Source of the DNA: a virus
Strand: one strand, 5' to 3'
Length of the DNA stretch: 64,000 bases
IMG/VR virus record: IMGVR_UViG_3300032050_000080
Coordinates: 1 to 64,000 of that record
Under the pieces are notes generated by a model, which saw only the letters and a program-made list of their open reading frames with translations, did not search any database and was not told the DNA's origin. Shown here piece by piece: positions 41,579 to 48,946 of the stretch (position 1 is its first letter; the number at the start of each line of letters is the position of its first letter). The translations under genes were made by a program, and so were the position numbers.

Positions 41579-42000
41579 TACTCTAAAACATCATTAATTC
41601 TTTCATTTCTGAAAGATTGTAAATCTATTTCAGTTTCAACATATTCATAGAAACTAATAGTAACCATACTTGCGTATTCATTAGACTCTTCTTCATTAGC
41701 ACTTGGATGTAACATATAATCTACATCTTCACGCCATCTTGTTTGGATTTCACCATACTTCTCACGTAGTTTTCTATTGAATGCTAAAAATGTATCTTCA
41801 TCAACACTTAAAACATCTTCCATGTCGTAGGCATAGTCTCGTAGAGAAACTTTTTTATATTCAGAAATATTAAGTTCCTTAACTTTATTTTTAGCACCTT
41901 CAAGGTCAAATGTAACTAATGATGGACTACCACCTTCTGAGTCAGAGTAAATCTCATCGTTGTACTCAAAACCCTTTTGTAAAATAACGTAACTTTTCAT
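41578..42000 (-). CDS. Hypothetical protein with C-terminal tag
   Basis: 140 residues, YVILQKGFEYNDEIY start, ends LQSFRNERINDVLE. Similar overall layout to 11355. Function unknown. Confidence 0.76.
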   Translation of the reverse strand: MKSYVILQKGFEYNDEIYSDSEGGSPSLVTFDLEGAKNKVKELNISEYKKVSLRDYAYDMEDVLSVDEDTFLAFNRKLREKYGEIQTRWREDVDYMLHPSANEEESNEYASMVTISFYEYVETEIDLQSFRNERINDVLE

Positions 42001-42001
42001 A

Positions 42002-42202
42002 TTATTTGTTTAATTCAGTAATTAATAAGTCTGCGAAATGAACTGCGCTTTTAGATAACTCGGAAACATCAATTTCATTACTTGATATTAATAAACCATT
42101 TAATATCTCTAATGCCATCTTTTCTCGTTTAGTCATTTCTGATGCTGGTCTACTTCCCATTTGCTCAATTCGCAATTTGTTGTTTTCTTCAATTGTACTC
42201 AT
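42002..42202 (-). CDS. Hypothetical helical protein
   Basis: Start at MSTIEENNKLRIEQMGSRPA; the upstream ATG is close to a promoter-like box. About 66 residues, helical, with REKMALEILNGLL, a pattern found in small phage proteins of unknown role. Confidence 0.68.
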   Translation of the reverse strand: MSTIEENNKLRIEQMGSRPASEMTKREKMALEILNGLLISSNEIDVSELSKSAVHFADLLITELNK

Positions 42203-42244
42203 GTTATTTAAAATATTTAATAAGTTTAATGTCACAAATATAAT

Positions 42245-42275
42245 AAAAAAGATCCATTTTTACAATGGATCTTTA
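42245..42275 (-). terminator. Intrinsic terminator
   Basis: AAAGATCCATT TTTAC AATGGATCTTT, reading leftward into a T-run; overlaps the stop of the fragment at 42260. Confidence 0.8.
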
Positions 42276-42361
42276 CCAAAAACAATTACATCAACTTTAT
42301 TTTGAATTTTTGAAAGTGGTGGTAAAATAACTTTATCAACAACCCATCTCTCAATCATCAT
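42260..42361 (-). pseudogene. 3' fragment of a lost gene
   Basis: MMIERWVVDKVILPPLSKIQ to VIVFGKDPL; the open frame continues upstream without ATG (KIDKLPLKHNARKDPN) until a stop, so only the C-terminal part survives. A GGTGGTAAAA duplication lies at the break. Family unknown. Confidence 0.45.
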
Positions 42362-42464
42362 ATTTGGATCTTTTCTAGCATTGTGCTTAAGTGGTAATTT
42401 ATCAATCTTTTACCACCTTTTGACAAAGAAAAATAATAGTTTATATTTATACAAATATAATAAA

Positions 42465-42917
42465 TTATTTTCTGTTCTGTTGTAAAAACTTTAAGTAATT
42501 TTCATTTCTTATGTTTTTCATTTTAACTATTAGTTTGTCCCACTCTAACATTAAAGATTCTGGTATCTCTATACCTTTCATCTCAAACTCTTTAAGTATT
42601 TCTTCTTTAGTGAAACTACATTCAACAATACCTTCAGTCCATTGTTTAACCCATAAACCCCAACCTTTTTTACCACTGATTACAGCTTTAAGTATATTAG
42701 GGTGTTTTGTTCTTGGATTTACAAACTTAAATCTACCGTTGTCATATTCTCTAAACGCAAACTTAGCTTCAGAACCGTTTTTGACGTAATCTACTTCGAA
42801 ATTAGAACCACAAAAAGTTATTAAACCAGTTCTATAAATTTTGAAATAAAACTCAAACATTTTATTAAAATTATCTGAGTATTTTTTTAATTTTCTATCG
42901 TTTCTAGAACCTACCAC
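42465..42917 (-). CDS. Hypothetical protein
   Basis: 150 residues, FRENYDNGRFKFVNPRTKHP-like middle and helical C-terminus EWDKLIVKMKNIRNENYLKF. No clear tag. First protein gene downstream of tRNA-Ala(GGC). Function unknown. Confidence 0.68.
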   Translation of the reverse strand: MVGSRNDRKLKKYSDNFNKMFEFYFKIYRTGLITFCGSNFEVDYVKNGSEAKFAFREYDNGRFKFVNPRTKHPNILKAVISGKKGWGLWVKQWTEGIVECSFTKEEILKEFEMKGIEIPESLMLEWDKLIVKMKNIRNENYLKFLQQNRK

Positions 42918-42987
42918 TTCCAGTGATTTTTTTATTCTAGTTAGCTTATCGCCTCCAACTCTTTCATATAATTTATTTTATTTTTAG

Positions 42988-43061
42988 TGGAGAATACCGG
43001 AATCGAACCGGTCACCTCTTGTCTGCCAGACAAGCGCTCTAGCCAAATGAGCTAATTCCCC
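42988..43061 (-). tRNA. tRNA-Ala(GGC)
   Basis: Acceptor GGGGAAT/ATTCTCC, anticodon arm CTTGT CTGGCAG ACAAG (anticodon GGC), T-arm ACCGG TTCGATT CCGGT, A73. No CCA encoded; the trailer begins CTAAA. Last gene of the array controlled by leader 1. Confidence 0.95.
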
Positions 43062-43095
43062 AATTAAGTAGAGAAATTTAGATGAGTGTGTTTTT

Positions 43096-43182
43096 ACTAT
43101 GCTATCCATTACACCACCACCGCATTATTTTTATTTGAGCGGTGACCAGGACTCGAACCTGGATCAGTCGTTTGAAATACGA
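43096..43182 (-). tRNA. Circularly permuted tRNA-Glu(UUC)
   Basis: On the minus strand the 3' half comes first (43182-43138: TCGT ATTTCAA ACGAC, TGAT, T-arm CCAGG TTCGAGT CCTGG, TCACCGC T), then 14 bases, then the 5' half (43123-43096: GCGGTGG, TG, D-arm GTGTAATGGATAGCAT, A, G). Joined they make a 72-base tRNA with a 7-bp acceptor and a perfect anticodon stem GTCGT/ACGAC split between bases 27 and 28. Leader and trailer pair in three blocks: TTACT/AGTAA, GAGTG/CACTC, AAGTAG/CTACTT. Permuted tRNAs are known in red algae and some archaea. Confidence 0.82.
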
Positions 43183-43211
43183 AGTAACACTCGTTCTTTA
43201 CTACTACTTTG

Positions 43212-43283
43212 AGCGAGAAATGAGATTCGAACTCACGACACTCTGGTTGGTAACCAGATACTCTACCACTGAGCTATTCTCGC
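43212..43283 (-). tRNA. tRNA-Gly(ACC)
   Basis: Acceptor GCGAGAA/TTCTCGC, anticodon arm TCTGG TTACCAA CCAGA (anticodon ACC), U73, G1-C72 and C2-G71, all glycine identity features. A34 is unusual for Gly. Confidence 0.92.
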
Positions 43284-43457
43284 AATTACAAAAGTTAAAC
43301 TTTCAACTTTTGTTTTCTTTTTCTTTTGATCATCTTCATTATGAATTTGAATACATGATCATTTGCATCCTTTCTTAATTTTACCTTTGATGATTCGAAA
43401 CTTCCCGTTAATACTTCTTTACTTTTTTTCATTTGTTTCATATTTTTATTTTTTGTG

Positions 43458-43531
43458 TGGAGCTAGGGGTGTACGATACCCCATCTCCGCATTGCAAGTG
43501 CGGTATGTTAGCCAGTTGTCACCATAGCCCC
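43458..43531 (-). tRNA. tRNA-Ala(UGC)
   Basis: Acceptor GGGGCTA/TAGCTCC, anticodon arm CCGCA CTTGCAA TGCGG (TGC), A73. The T-loop is ATCGTAC with A at position 54 instead of T, a variant shared with several other tRNAs here. Confidence 0.9.
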
Positions 43532-43576
43532 AAATTGAAGGAAGACTAACCTTCGTTGTAACTTAAAGTCTTTTTG

Positions 43577-43664
43577 AGCAGGTAGTGGGATTCGAACCCA
43601 CGATGTGAACCTTATCTGACCGGATTGGAAATCCGGAGCCATCGACCAACTAGGCGACACCTGC
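43577..43664 (-). tRNA. tRNA-Gly(UCC) with long variable arm
   Basis: Acceptor GCAGGTG/TACCTGC, D-arm GCCTAGTTGGTCGATGGC, anticodon arm CCGGA TTTCCAA TCCGG (TCC), an 18-base class II variable region, T-arm GTGGG/CCCAC, U73. Glycine identity bases (C2-G71, U73, C35, C36) but a serine/leucine-type body. Its 5' end overlaps the stop region of the HNH gene by 15 bases. Confidence 0.88.
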
Positions 43665-44201
43665 ATGTATTTCTCTATGACAATTAGAACAAACTAAAAT
43701 ACATTTATCTAATTCATTTTTTATTCTATCCCAAGAAAGATTATATTTCCCGGAGATTGTAAAATCTTTTTCACTCGGATTGGTATGATGAAAATCAAGT
43801 GCTTGAATACATTTATTATACCCACATAAAATACATTCACCACCTTTATACTCAACCGATTTTATTTTTAACATTGTTCTTCTTTTCAATCTATAAATTT
43901 TAGAATTTTTTTTAGCTGCATCACTATCAACCCTCTTAATATCAGCATGTTTAATTACTGTTGTTTCTGAAATTCCAAAATATATAGATGTTTCTTTTTT
44001 TGTGTGTGTTTTATAATATTCTTTTAATTGTAAAATTTCATCTTCATTTAACTCTTTATATTTTTTTAATCCAATATCACTTAGTCCATTTTCCTTACAC
44101 CATTTTGATACTATTGATTTTGAACATTTTAATATTTCACTTATTTTATTTAAACTGAATCCATTTTTTCTCAATTCAATTATTTTACTTTCCAAACTCA
44201 T
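43650..44201 (-). CDS. HNH homing endonuclease with N-terminal HTH repeats
   Basis: 183 residues. Two resolvase-like helix-turn-helix segments (ELRKNGFSLNKISEILKCSK; HTKKETSIYFGISETTVIKH) then CILCGYNKCIQALDFHHTNP and CILVCSNCHREIH, an HNH domain with two CxxC zinc pairs. Its last codons lie inside tRNA-Gly(UCC). Preceded by a TTTAATATATATA element. Close paralogue of 61299. Confidence 0.9.
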   Translation of the reverse strand: MSLESKIIELRKNGFSLNKISEILKCSKSIVSKWCKENGLSDIGLKKYKELNEDEILQLKEYYKTHTKKETSIYFGISETTVIKHADIKRVDSDAAKKNSKIYRLKRRTMLKIKSVEYKGGECILCGYNKCIQALDFHHTNPSEKDFTISGKYNLSWDRIKNELDKCILVCSNCHREIHAGVA

Positions 44202-44257
44202 ATACTTTCCAATTCTTTCTTATATATATTAAAGTATATGGGTTCTCACCCAAAATG

Positions 44258-44338
44258 TCGATAGGGTGGGATTCGAACCCACGTTTTCAACTTCCCGCTA
44301 CGGATATTCAATGTATAAGATTGAACCGGTACCTATCG
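44258..44338 (-). tRNA. tRNA-Ile(UAU)-like, D-arm missing
   Basis: Acceptor CGATAGG/CCTATCG, T-arm GTGGG TTCGAAT CCCAC and A73 are perfect. A 6-bp anticodon arm TTCAAT CTTATAC ATTGAA (TAT) follows the acceptor after only six bases, so there is no D-arm; TACCGG and CCGTA may lengthen the anticodon stem. A 24-base variable region follows. Compare the complete class II tRNA-Ile at 61251. Confidence 0.7.
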
Positions 44339-44408
44339 TTTTAATTCTTTTCGTGAATCACTCGGTGGATTTTGATAGACCAGTAGACCACTTACTACCT
44401 GTTTCTTA

Positions 44409-44723
44409 TTATAACTTTATAAATGTTTCACTCTTAATTGATTTACTAATCCATCTAGCTAATTCAGAACCTCTAATTTCAGCTTCAAATCTAGTTGTGC
44501 CTAAATCTTCTGATAAAATAACAGTTTCTACTTCATACATAGATAAACCACTTTCATCATTAAATGTTGGTCCTTCTTGTGTTGTTGATATTGGGAATTG
44601 GTATAACTCACCAAATACTTCAACATTGTAATATAAATTACCAGCGATATAGTGACTGAATCTTGCCATTGTTTTAGACTTCATTAAGTCTTTTTTTACT
44701 TCTACTTCATTAAACATAATCAT
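44409..44723 (-). CDS. Hypothetical protein within tRNA array
   Basis: 104 residues, MIMFNEVEVKKDLMKSKTMA; beta-rich middle (YYNVEVFGELYQFPIST), no tag and no nuclease motif. Lies between tRNA-Tyr and tRNA-Ile. Function unknown. Confidence 0.7.
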   Translation of the reverse strand: MIMFNEVEVKKDLMKSKTMARFSHYIAGNLYYNVEVFGELYQFPISTTQEGPTFNDESGLSMYEVETVILSEDLGTTRFEAEIRGSELARWISKSIKSETFIKL

Positions 44724-44737
44724 TTATTTTTTATTTG

Positions 44738-44820
44738 TTGGAAGGGAGGGATTCGAACCCCCGTACCCGTTAGGGAGCGGATTTACAGTCCGCCGCATTT
44801 AACCACTCTGCCACCTTCCA
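44738..44820 (-). tRNA. tRNA-Tyr(GUA)
   Basis: Acceptor TGGAAGG/CCTTCCA, anticodon arm GCGGA CTGTAAA TCCGC (GTA), class II variable arm TCCCTAACGGGTAC as expected for bacterial Tyr, A73. Confidence 0.93.
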
Positions 44821-44834
44821 GTTTTTATTTCATT

Positions 44835-45461
44835 TTATTTTTTTAATCTTCCCAATTCCCATCCTTCAGGGATTATCTCATTTTTTTTTATTTTTTTATT
44901 CTCATACCCATTTGTTATCCAACAAGTTCCAAATTGAGAATTATTCTCACCTTTTTGAATTTCACTCAACTTTTCACTTATCTTAATTTTAGATTCTTGT
45001 GAATGTTTTTTACCACTGAAACCTTTACTATTTAAATTATTTTTATTACCTTTTAGTTTATTTGATATTTTTTTTATCCAATTATCTTTAAAATCAATAT
45101 CTTTCCTTTTTTCATTTAGTCTATCATTACCAGCTTTAGAACATTTCATTTGATGTTCCTCATCTTTAAATCCACCACTACCACCAACTCTCAAATTCAT
45201 ACAAAGAGTTTCATTTATTAGATTTGATGTAATAAGATCAATTTCCGCTTTTATCAGTTCATCTCTATTATCATAAAATTCCAATATTTCAATTTTAAAA
45301 TTCTCTTTACCATACTTTCTTATTGAGTATCTTAATTTTTTACCAGATCCCAAATATCCATCGTTTAAATTATTTGTACTGTGCATACCATAATAATAAT
45401 TATGATTTATCAAATTTGTCGTTTTATACAAATAGTGATAACATTTAATTTTTCTTGGCAT
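44835..45461 (-). CDS. GIY-YIG homing endonuclease with NUMOD3 motifs
   Basis: 208 residues. HYLYKTTNLINHNYYYGMHS and GSGKKLRYSIRKYGKENFKI make the GIY-YIG nuclease core (catalytic Y, then R/K and E in KAEID). SGKKHSQESKIKISEKL is a NUMOD3 DNA-binding repeat, followed by CWITNGYENKKI. Its end lies 14 bases from tRNA-Tyr. Confidence 0.88.
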   Translation of the reverse strand: MPRKIKCYHYLYKTTNLINHNYYYGMHSTNNLNDGYLGSGKKLRYSIRKYGKENFKIEILEFYDNRDELIKAEIDLITSNLINETLCMNLRVGGSGGFKDEEHQMKCSKAGNDRLNEKRKDIDFKDNWIKKISNKLKGNKNNLNSKGFSGKKHSQESKIKISEKLSEIQKGENNSQFGTCWITNGYENKKIKKNEIIPEGWELGRLKK

Positions 45462-45517
45462 TTTTAAATTTTATTTTTATTTATATATTAAATATAATAG
45501 TACAAAAATGTCTAAAG

Positions 45518-45585
45518 TGGGAGACGTGAGACTCGAACTCACCTGCTAGGATTTTACAGATCCGGCCGTCACCATAACCCCTCCC
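45518..45585 (-). tRNA. tRNA-Tyr(GUA)-like, short variable arm
   Basis: T-arm GTGAG TTCGAGT CTCAC, acceptor GGGAGGG/GTCTCCC with one mismatch at 7-66, A73, anticodon arm GGAT CTGTAAA ATCC (GTA). The variable region is short and the D-region is about five bases short. Class I Tyr is not the bacterial norm. First tRNA after the leader 1 terminator. Confidence 0.75.
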
Positions 45586-45595
45586 AAGTATAAAC

Positions 45596-45630
45596 TAAAA
45601 AACCCAACTGATTTTGTCAGTTGGGTTTCA
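45596..45630 (-). terminator. Leader 1 attenuator terminator
   Basis: Read leftward: AACCCAACTGA CAAAA TCAGTTGGGTT then TTTT. ACTGACAA at its 5' arm/loop edge (45621-45614) is complementary to TTGTCAGT in the leader ORF (45676-45669), giving a mutually exclusive antiterminator. It lies 10 bases before the first tRNA. Confidence 0.9.
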
Positions 45631-45653
45631 TAATATTTTTTTATTAAAATATA

Positions 45654-45749
45654 TTATAATACACTTTTACTGACAATAGGTAATCTATACCCCGCCTCAT
45701 AAGCCTCGTAGCCTCTCGCTTCTATTGATATGTTAACTATTGTTCTCAT
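45654..45749 (-). CDS. Leader peptide 1 (Glu/Ala/Gly/Tyr/Ile codons)
   Basis: 31 residues, MRTIVNISIEARGYEAYEAG then YRLPIVSKSVL. Central codons GAA GCG AGA GGC TAC GAG GCT TAT GAG GCG GGG TAT, plus three ATA, correspond to the downstream tRNAs Tyr, Tyr, Ile(UAU), Gly, Ala, Gly, Glu, Ala. GCG, GGC and GGG are rare in this AT-rich DNA. Stalling here would free codons 25-28 (ATT GTC AGT) to disrupt the terminator. Confidence 0.85.
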   Translation of the reverse strand: MRTIVNISIEARGYEAYEAGYRLPIVSKSVL

Positions 45750-45780
45750 TGTATATTTTTTTAATTGTTTTTATTTTACT

Positions 45781-45794
45781 CTACAAAGATACGG
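45781..45794 (-). promoter_or_regulatory. Promoter of leader 1
   Basis: TATCTTTGTA on the minus strand with TTTGG about 20 bases upstream (TTTGGTGTTTTAAAAAACTT). Same architecture as the promoters of leaders 2 and 3. Confidence 0.75.
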
Positions 45795-45834
45795 AAGTTT
45801 TTTAAAACACCAAATCTTTTTATATTTTTTTTAG

Positions 45835-45908
45835 TAGCGGGAGCTGGATTCGAACCAACGACCTCAAGGTTATGAGCCTTGCGAGCTACCAGACTGCTCT
45901 ATCCCGCG
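45835..45908 (-). tRNA. Initiator tRNA-fMet(CAU)
   Basis: C1-U72 mismatch next to G2-C71, D-arm AGCAGTCTGGTAGCTC, anticodon arm CAAGG CTCATAA CCTTG, A73. The unpaired first base marks an initiator. It lies upstream of the leader 1 promoter, outside the attenuated array. Confidence 0.95.
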
Positions 45909-46012
45909 ATGTAAGTATATATATTAAAAAGTTTTTCTTCCTTTTTAATTTTTATGATATTTTTTTGAAAAAGTTTAAAAAAACTTTATATTTTTTTATA
46001 AATATATACAAT

Positions 46013-46213
46013 ATGGATGATTTAGTAAGAAAAATTGGAGTTGAAAAGATAAAAGTTTTTGAAAAAGACCTTGATTACTTTATTGATTATTATAAAGATA
46101 AAGCTTTATCACAAGGATATAAAGGTGATTTAAAATTTAAAAAAGAGGGTCCAAATATTATTATATTTGTTAAACTTATTTATGAGGATAATAATTCTTC
46201 TGAATATAAATAG
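46013..46213 (+). CDS. Hypothetical protein
   Basis: 66 residues starting MDDLVRKIGVEKIKVFEKDL; an AAATATATACAAT element precedes the ATG. Converges with 46176. Function unknown. Confidence 0.68.
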   Translation: MDDLVRKIGVEKIKVFEKDLDYFIDYYKDKALSQGYKGDLKFKKEGPNIIIFVKLIYEDNNSSEYK

Positions 46214-46418
46214 TTTCACCTAATCTATATTTATTCACACTAAAAACAAATGTATCACCACAATCTGTTACTATTGTATATTTAGGTTTTACATCTAAAG
46301 TAGATCCGACTTCTTCTTCAATTTGAGTTACTACACATTCTTTAAACTCAACTTTTGGTTTATTTGAATGATAACAACCACTTATAATTAAAGTTAATAT
46401 AAATAATAAATGTTTCAT
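46176..46418 (-). CDS. Small lipoprotein
   Basis: 80 residues, MKHLLFILTLIISGC with a lipobox (LIISGC), then a beta-rich exported domain. Likely anchored in a membrane facing the periplasm. Function unknown. Confidence 0.75.
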   Translation of the reverse strand: MKHLLFILTLIISGCYHSNKPKVEFKECVVTQIEEEVGSTLDVKPKYTIVTDCGDTFVFSVNKYRLGETIYIQKNYYPHK

Positions 46419-46421
46419 AAT

Positions 46422-47177
46422 TTATATATTTAAATTTAAAAATCTATTAAATCTTTCTTTCGCTGTTAATCCTATTAATTTATTATCACTTTTCATATTT
46501 CTACTTTCCCAAATATGAACTGCCATCTCAGGTGAATTCTCATCAATTTTTGGATTTGTTGATATATTATCTGAATCATAGTATGGATATAAATATCCAA
46601 ATTTCATACCTATGTCTAAAAGATGCCAGAATAAAAAGTAGTATGGTTCTTTATCTTCTATAAAAGAATAAGGTCCAATAATTTTATGTGGATATTTAAA
46701 ATTATCCTTGTACTCCTTTTTACATTTTATATCAGCAGTAACATTCCATCCAACTAATCCTTGTTTTAGTTTTAACTTATATCTAAGATTAGACATATTG
46801 TATTTAATCTTATTTAAATTATCGACTTTTCCAAATAATAAGAATGGATTTATTATTATTGGATTTGTGTTTCTAAGAGGATGATATCCATCTGGACAAC
46901 CTATATAATCATAATTATCAAGAAGTGATAAAGTTTTTATTATTTCTTCTTTATTTGTTAAAAAACAATCTTCGTCTAATAGAATGAAATATTTTTCGTT
47001 TCTATCTTTTATCTCATTTATCCAATAAAACATAGAGTTTGGCCATTTTTGTATATCTCTCCCATCAATTAATATATGTTCAGATTCAGGAAACATATTT
47101 TTTATTATATTTCTTTGAACCTCTAAACACTCACTAAATAGTGTAGTAGTAACAAAAACTATATCTCTATCTTCCAT
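46422..47177 (-). CDS. Glycosyltransferase-like protein
   Basis: 251 residues. FVTTTLFSECLEVQRNIIKN and KYFILLDEDCFLTNKEEI give a GT-A type start with an acidic D-E-D metal site; FLFWHLLDIGMKFGYLYPYY follows. No gene for DNA hydroxymethylation nearby, so a surface or DNA target cannot be chosen. Confidence 0.68.
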   Translation of the reverse strand: MEDRDIVFVTTTLFSECLEVQRNIIKNMFPESEHILIDGRDIQKWPNSMFYWINEIKDRNEKYFILLDEDCFLTNKEEIIKTLSLLDNYDYIGCPDGYHPLRNTNPIIINPFLLFGKVDNLNKIKYNMSNLRYKLKLKQGLVGWNVTADIKCKKEYKDNFKYPHKIIGPYSFIEDKEPYYFLFWHLLDIGMKFGYLYPYYDSDNISTNPKIDENSPEMAVHIWESRNMKSDNKLIGLTAKERFNRFLNLNI

Positions 47178-47290
47178 ATCTTTTTTATTTTTTTTCTTCT
47201 CTTCATTTGTAAAAAGTTAAGCTTCATAGTAAAACTATTTGGATATAATGAAGCGAAGTCAAAATTTATCATTTTCCATTTATCTTCCAT
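47159..47290 (-). CDS. 43-residue peptide with DFASLYPN motif
   Basis: MEDKWKMINFDFASLYPNSF. The D-F-x-S-L-Y-P-N string is motif A of family B DNA polymerases, but the rest is only a lysine-rich tail. It overlaps both neighbouring genes. Either a small independent protein or a relic. Confidence 0.5.
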   Translation of the reverse strand: MEDKWKMINFDFASLYPNSFTMKLNFLQMKRRKKIKKIWKIEI

Positions 47291-47471
47291 ATATCTTTTT
47301 AATTTTAATTTTACGATCGTGTGCTTTCATTAAAGATTTACTTGCCTTTAACCATCTTTCTATATAATCTTGATCACCAGACTCAAGATCAATATTAAAG
47401 TATTTTCCTGAATTACCATATGATGGTAACACTCTTATGCTATTATATAAGTTTGGATCAAATGTTTTCAT
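47280..47471 (-). CDS. Hypothetical protein
   Basis: 63 residues, MKTFDPNLYNSIRVLPSYGN; basic C-terminus. Overlaps the nucleotidyltransferase gene by 4 bases. Function unknown. Confidence 0.68.
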   Translation of the reverse strand: MKTFDPNLYNSIRVLPSYGNSGKYFNIDLESGDQDYIERWLKASKSLMKAHDRKIKIKKIYGR

Positions 47472-48085
47472 ATTTTTGGTGTTAATTTTCTAAAGTCTGT
47501 TAGTACGTTATTATGTAATTGCTTAAATTCATTTTCTAATTCTTCCCAAGTCCAAATTTTACTCTTTATCTTATCCCAAATAAAGTTAGCACAAGTAAAA
47601 TCATTTATTTTACCAGTTTCAACTATTTGTGAAGAAAACATTGGTATTCTTAAAGAGTGATATAAAGATTTAACACCAATGTTGTATTCATCAGCAACTG
47701 TTAACTTCTTTTTACACTTTACCCAACTATTTGAACTAACATGAGAAGTAGCGTGTCTTAATTTTTTTAAATCTAATTTTAGATCAAACTTCATATCTTC
47801 TTTCAACTTGGCCCAATCTGGAGCAAAATAACATTCTAAGTTTTTTGGCATATGCCAGTCTAAGTCGGCTTTAAACTTATCAGGAGTGTAAATATGAATG
47901 TTATATAAATCAGTTTTAATTTCAATTGATTCAACTGAGTTCTTACCAACAATAACAACATCCCAATCAGAATTATCTGAATGAGTGCCGTAAATTCTAC
48001 TACCAAATATTATCACATTTAATATTCGAGATTGATGTAAACCAGAAGCTTCTATAATATCATTCAAAATTTTATTCTCATCCAT
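47468..48085 (-). CDS. Nucleotidyltransferase-fold protein
   Basis: 205 residues. IIFGSRIYGTHSDNSDWDVVIV is the nucleotidyltransferase GS-x..D-x-D signature; the third acid is probably in DLYNIHIYT. A helical C-terminal region follows. Substrate unknown. Confidence 0.8.
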   Translation of the reverse strand: MDENKILNDIIEASGLHQSRILNVIIFGSRIYGTHSDNSDWDVVIVGKNSVESIEIKTDLYNIHIYTPDKFKADLDWHMPKNLECYFAPDWAKLKEDMKFDLKLDLKKLRHATSHVSSNSWVKCKKKLTVADEYNIGVKSLYHSLRIPMFSSQIVETGKINDFTCANFIWDKIKSKIWTWEELENEFKQLHNNVLTDFRKLTPKI

Positions 48086-48151
48086 ATAACAAATATATTA
48101 AAAATATTTAATATATATTATTTTGGCTTTAGATTTTTTATATATAATAAC

Positions 48152-48946
48152 ATGAAATATACAATTAATGATACTAAATTTTTCCCAAAAACAAATGGGG
48201 TATATAAAATATCTTTCACCAACTCAATTAATGGAAAAGTTTATATAGGGAGTGCTTCTGGTGGATATGGATTTTATACTAGATGGAAATCACATATTTC
48301 AAGTTTAAAAAATAAAAAATCAGGAAATACAATATTGCAACTAGCAACAAATAAATATGATTTAAGTAATATTATATTTGAAGTTTTGGAATTTTGTGAA
48401 AAGGATGATTGTCTAAATAGAGAACAGTTCTATATAGATAAATATAACTCTTATAATTATGGGTATAATGGAAGACCAAAATCATCAAATAATGGTTGCT
48501 TACCAATGAAAAAAGTAACAAAAGATAAAATATCAGATAAATGGAAAATAAAACGAGATTTTTATGTGGGTGAAGTTAGAAGATTGTATATTAATGAGAA
48601 TAAAAATACTAGGGAAATATCAGATATTTTGAATATAAGTAGAACTTTTATTCAAAAAATATTCAAAGAGAATGAAATAGAACCTAGAAAAAATTTTGGT
48701 CTCCAAAAGGTAAGATTTTACCAATATAAAGACGGAATTTTAATAAAAGAATGGGATTCGATAAATGATTGTGTGATTAGAAATTCATTCAATTCTAATG
48801 GTATTAGAATTGTTTTAAATGGTCAATGTTTTTTTTACAAAAACTTTCATTTTAATTATTTAAAACTAGATGTAGATGAGATAAATAAATTAGAAAATGA
48901 ATTTAAAATTAAATCAAAATGTAGAAAATATTATTATATTAACTAG
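48152..48946 (+). CDS. GIY-YIG homing endonuclease
   Basis: 264 residues. NGVYKISFTNSINGKVYIGS, RWKSHISSLKNK and LNREQFYIDKY form the GIY-YIG core with R and E catalytic residues. KNTREISDILNISRTFIQKI is an HTH for DNA binding. It is not next to a tRNA, unlike the other endonucleases. A TTTATATATAAT element precedes it. Confidence 0.88.
   Translation: MKYTINDTKFFPKTNGVYKISFTNSINGKVYIGSASGGYGFYTRWKSHISSLKNKKSGNTILQLATNKYDLSNIIFEVLEFCEKDDCLNREQFYIDKYNSYNYGYNGRPKSSNNGCLPMKKVTKDKISDKWKIKRDFYVGEVRRLYINENKNTREISDILNISRTFIQKIFKENEIEPRKNFGLQKVRFYQYKDGILIKEWDSINDCVIRNSFNSNGIRIVLNGQCFFYKNFHFNYLKLDVDEINKLENEFKIKSKCRKYYYIN

Noticed and set aside
43096-43182. Explaining tRNA-Glu halves as a group I intron insertion
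   Set aside because: Only 14 bases lie between the acceptor ends and the flanks are about 30 bases, too short for a group I core; the order of halves is reversed.
43142-43378. Plus-strand open frames across the tRNA arrays
   Set aside because: They arise from tRNA T-arm sequence read backward (RFELTT-like strings) and have no start context or family match.
44341-44405. D-arm-like sequence upstream of tRNA-Ile(UAU) as the 5' half of a second permuted tRNA
   Set aside because: No T-arm or acceptor strand in the region can pair with it, and the Ile acceptor is already complete.
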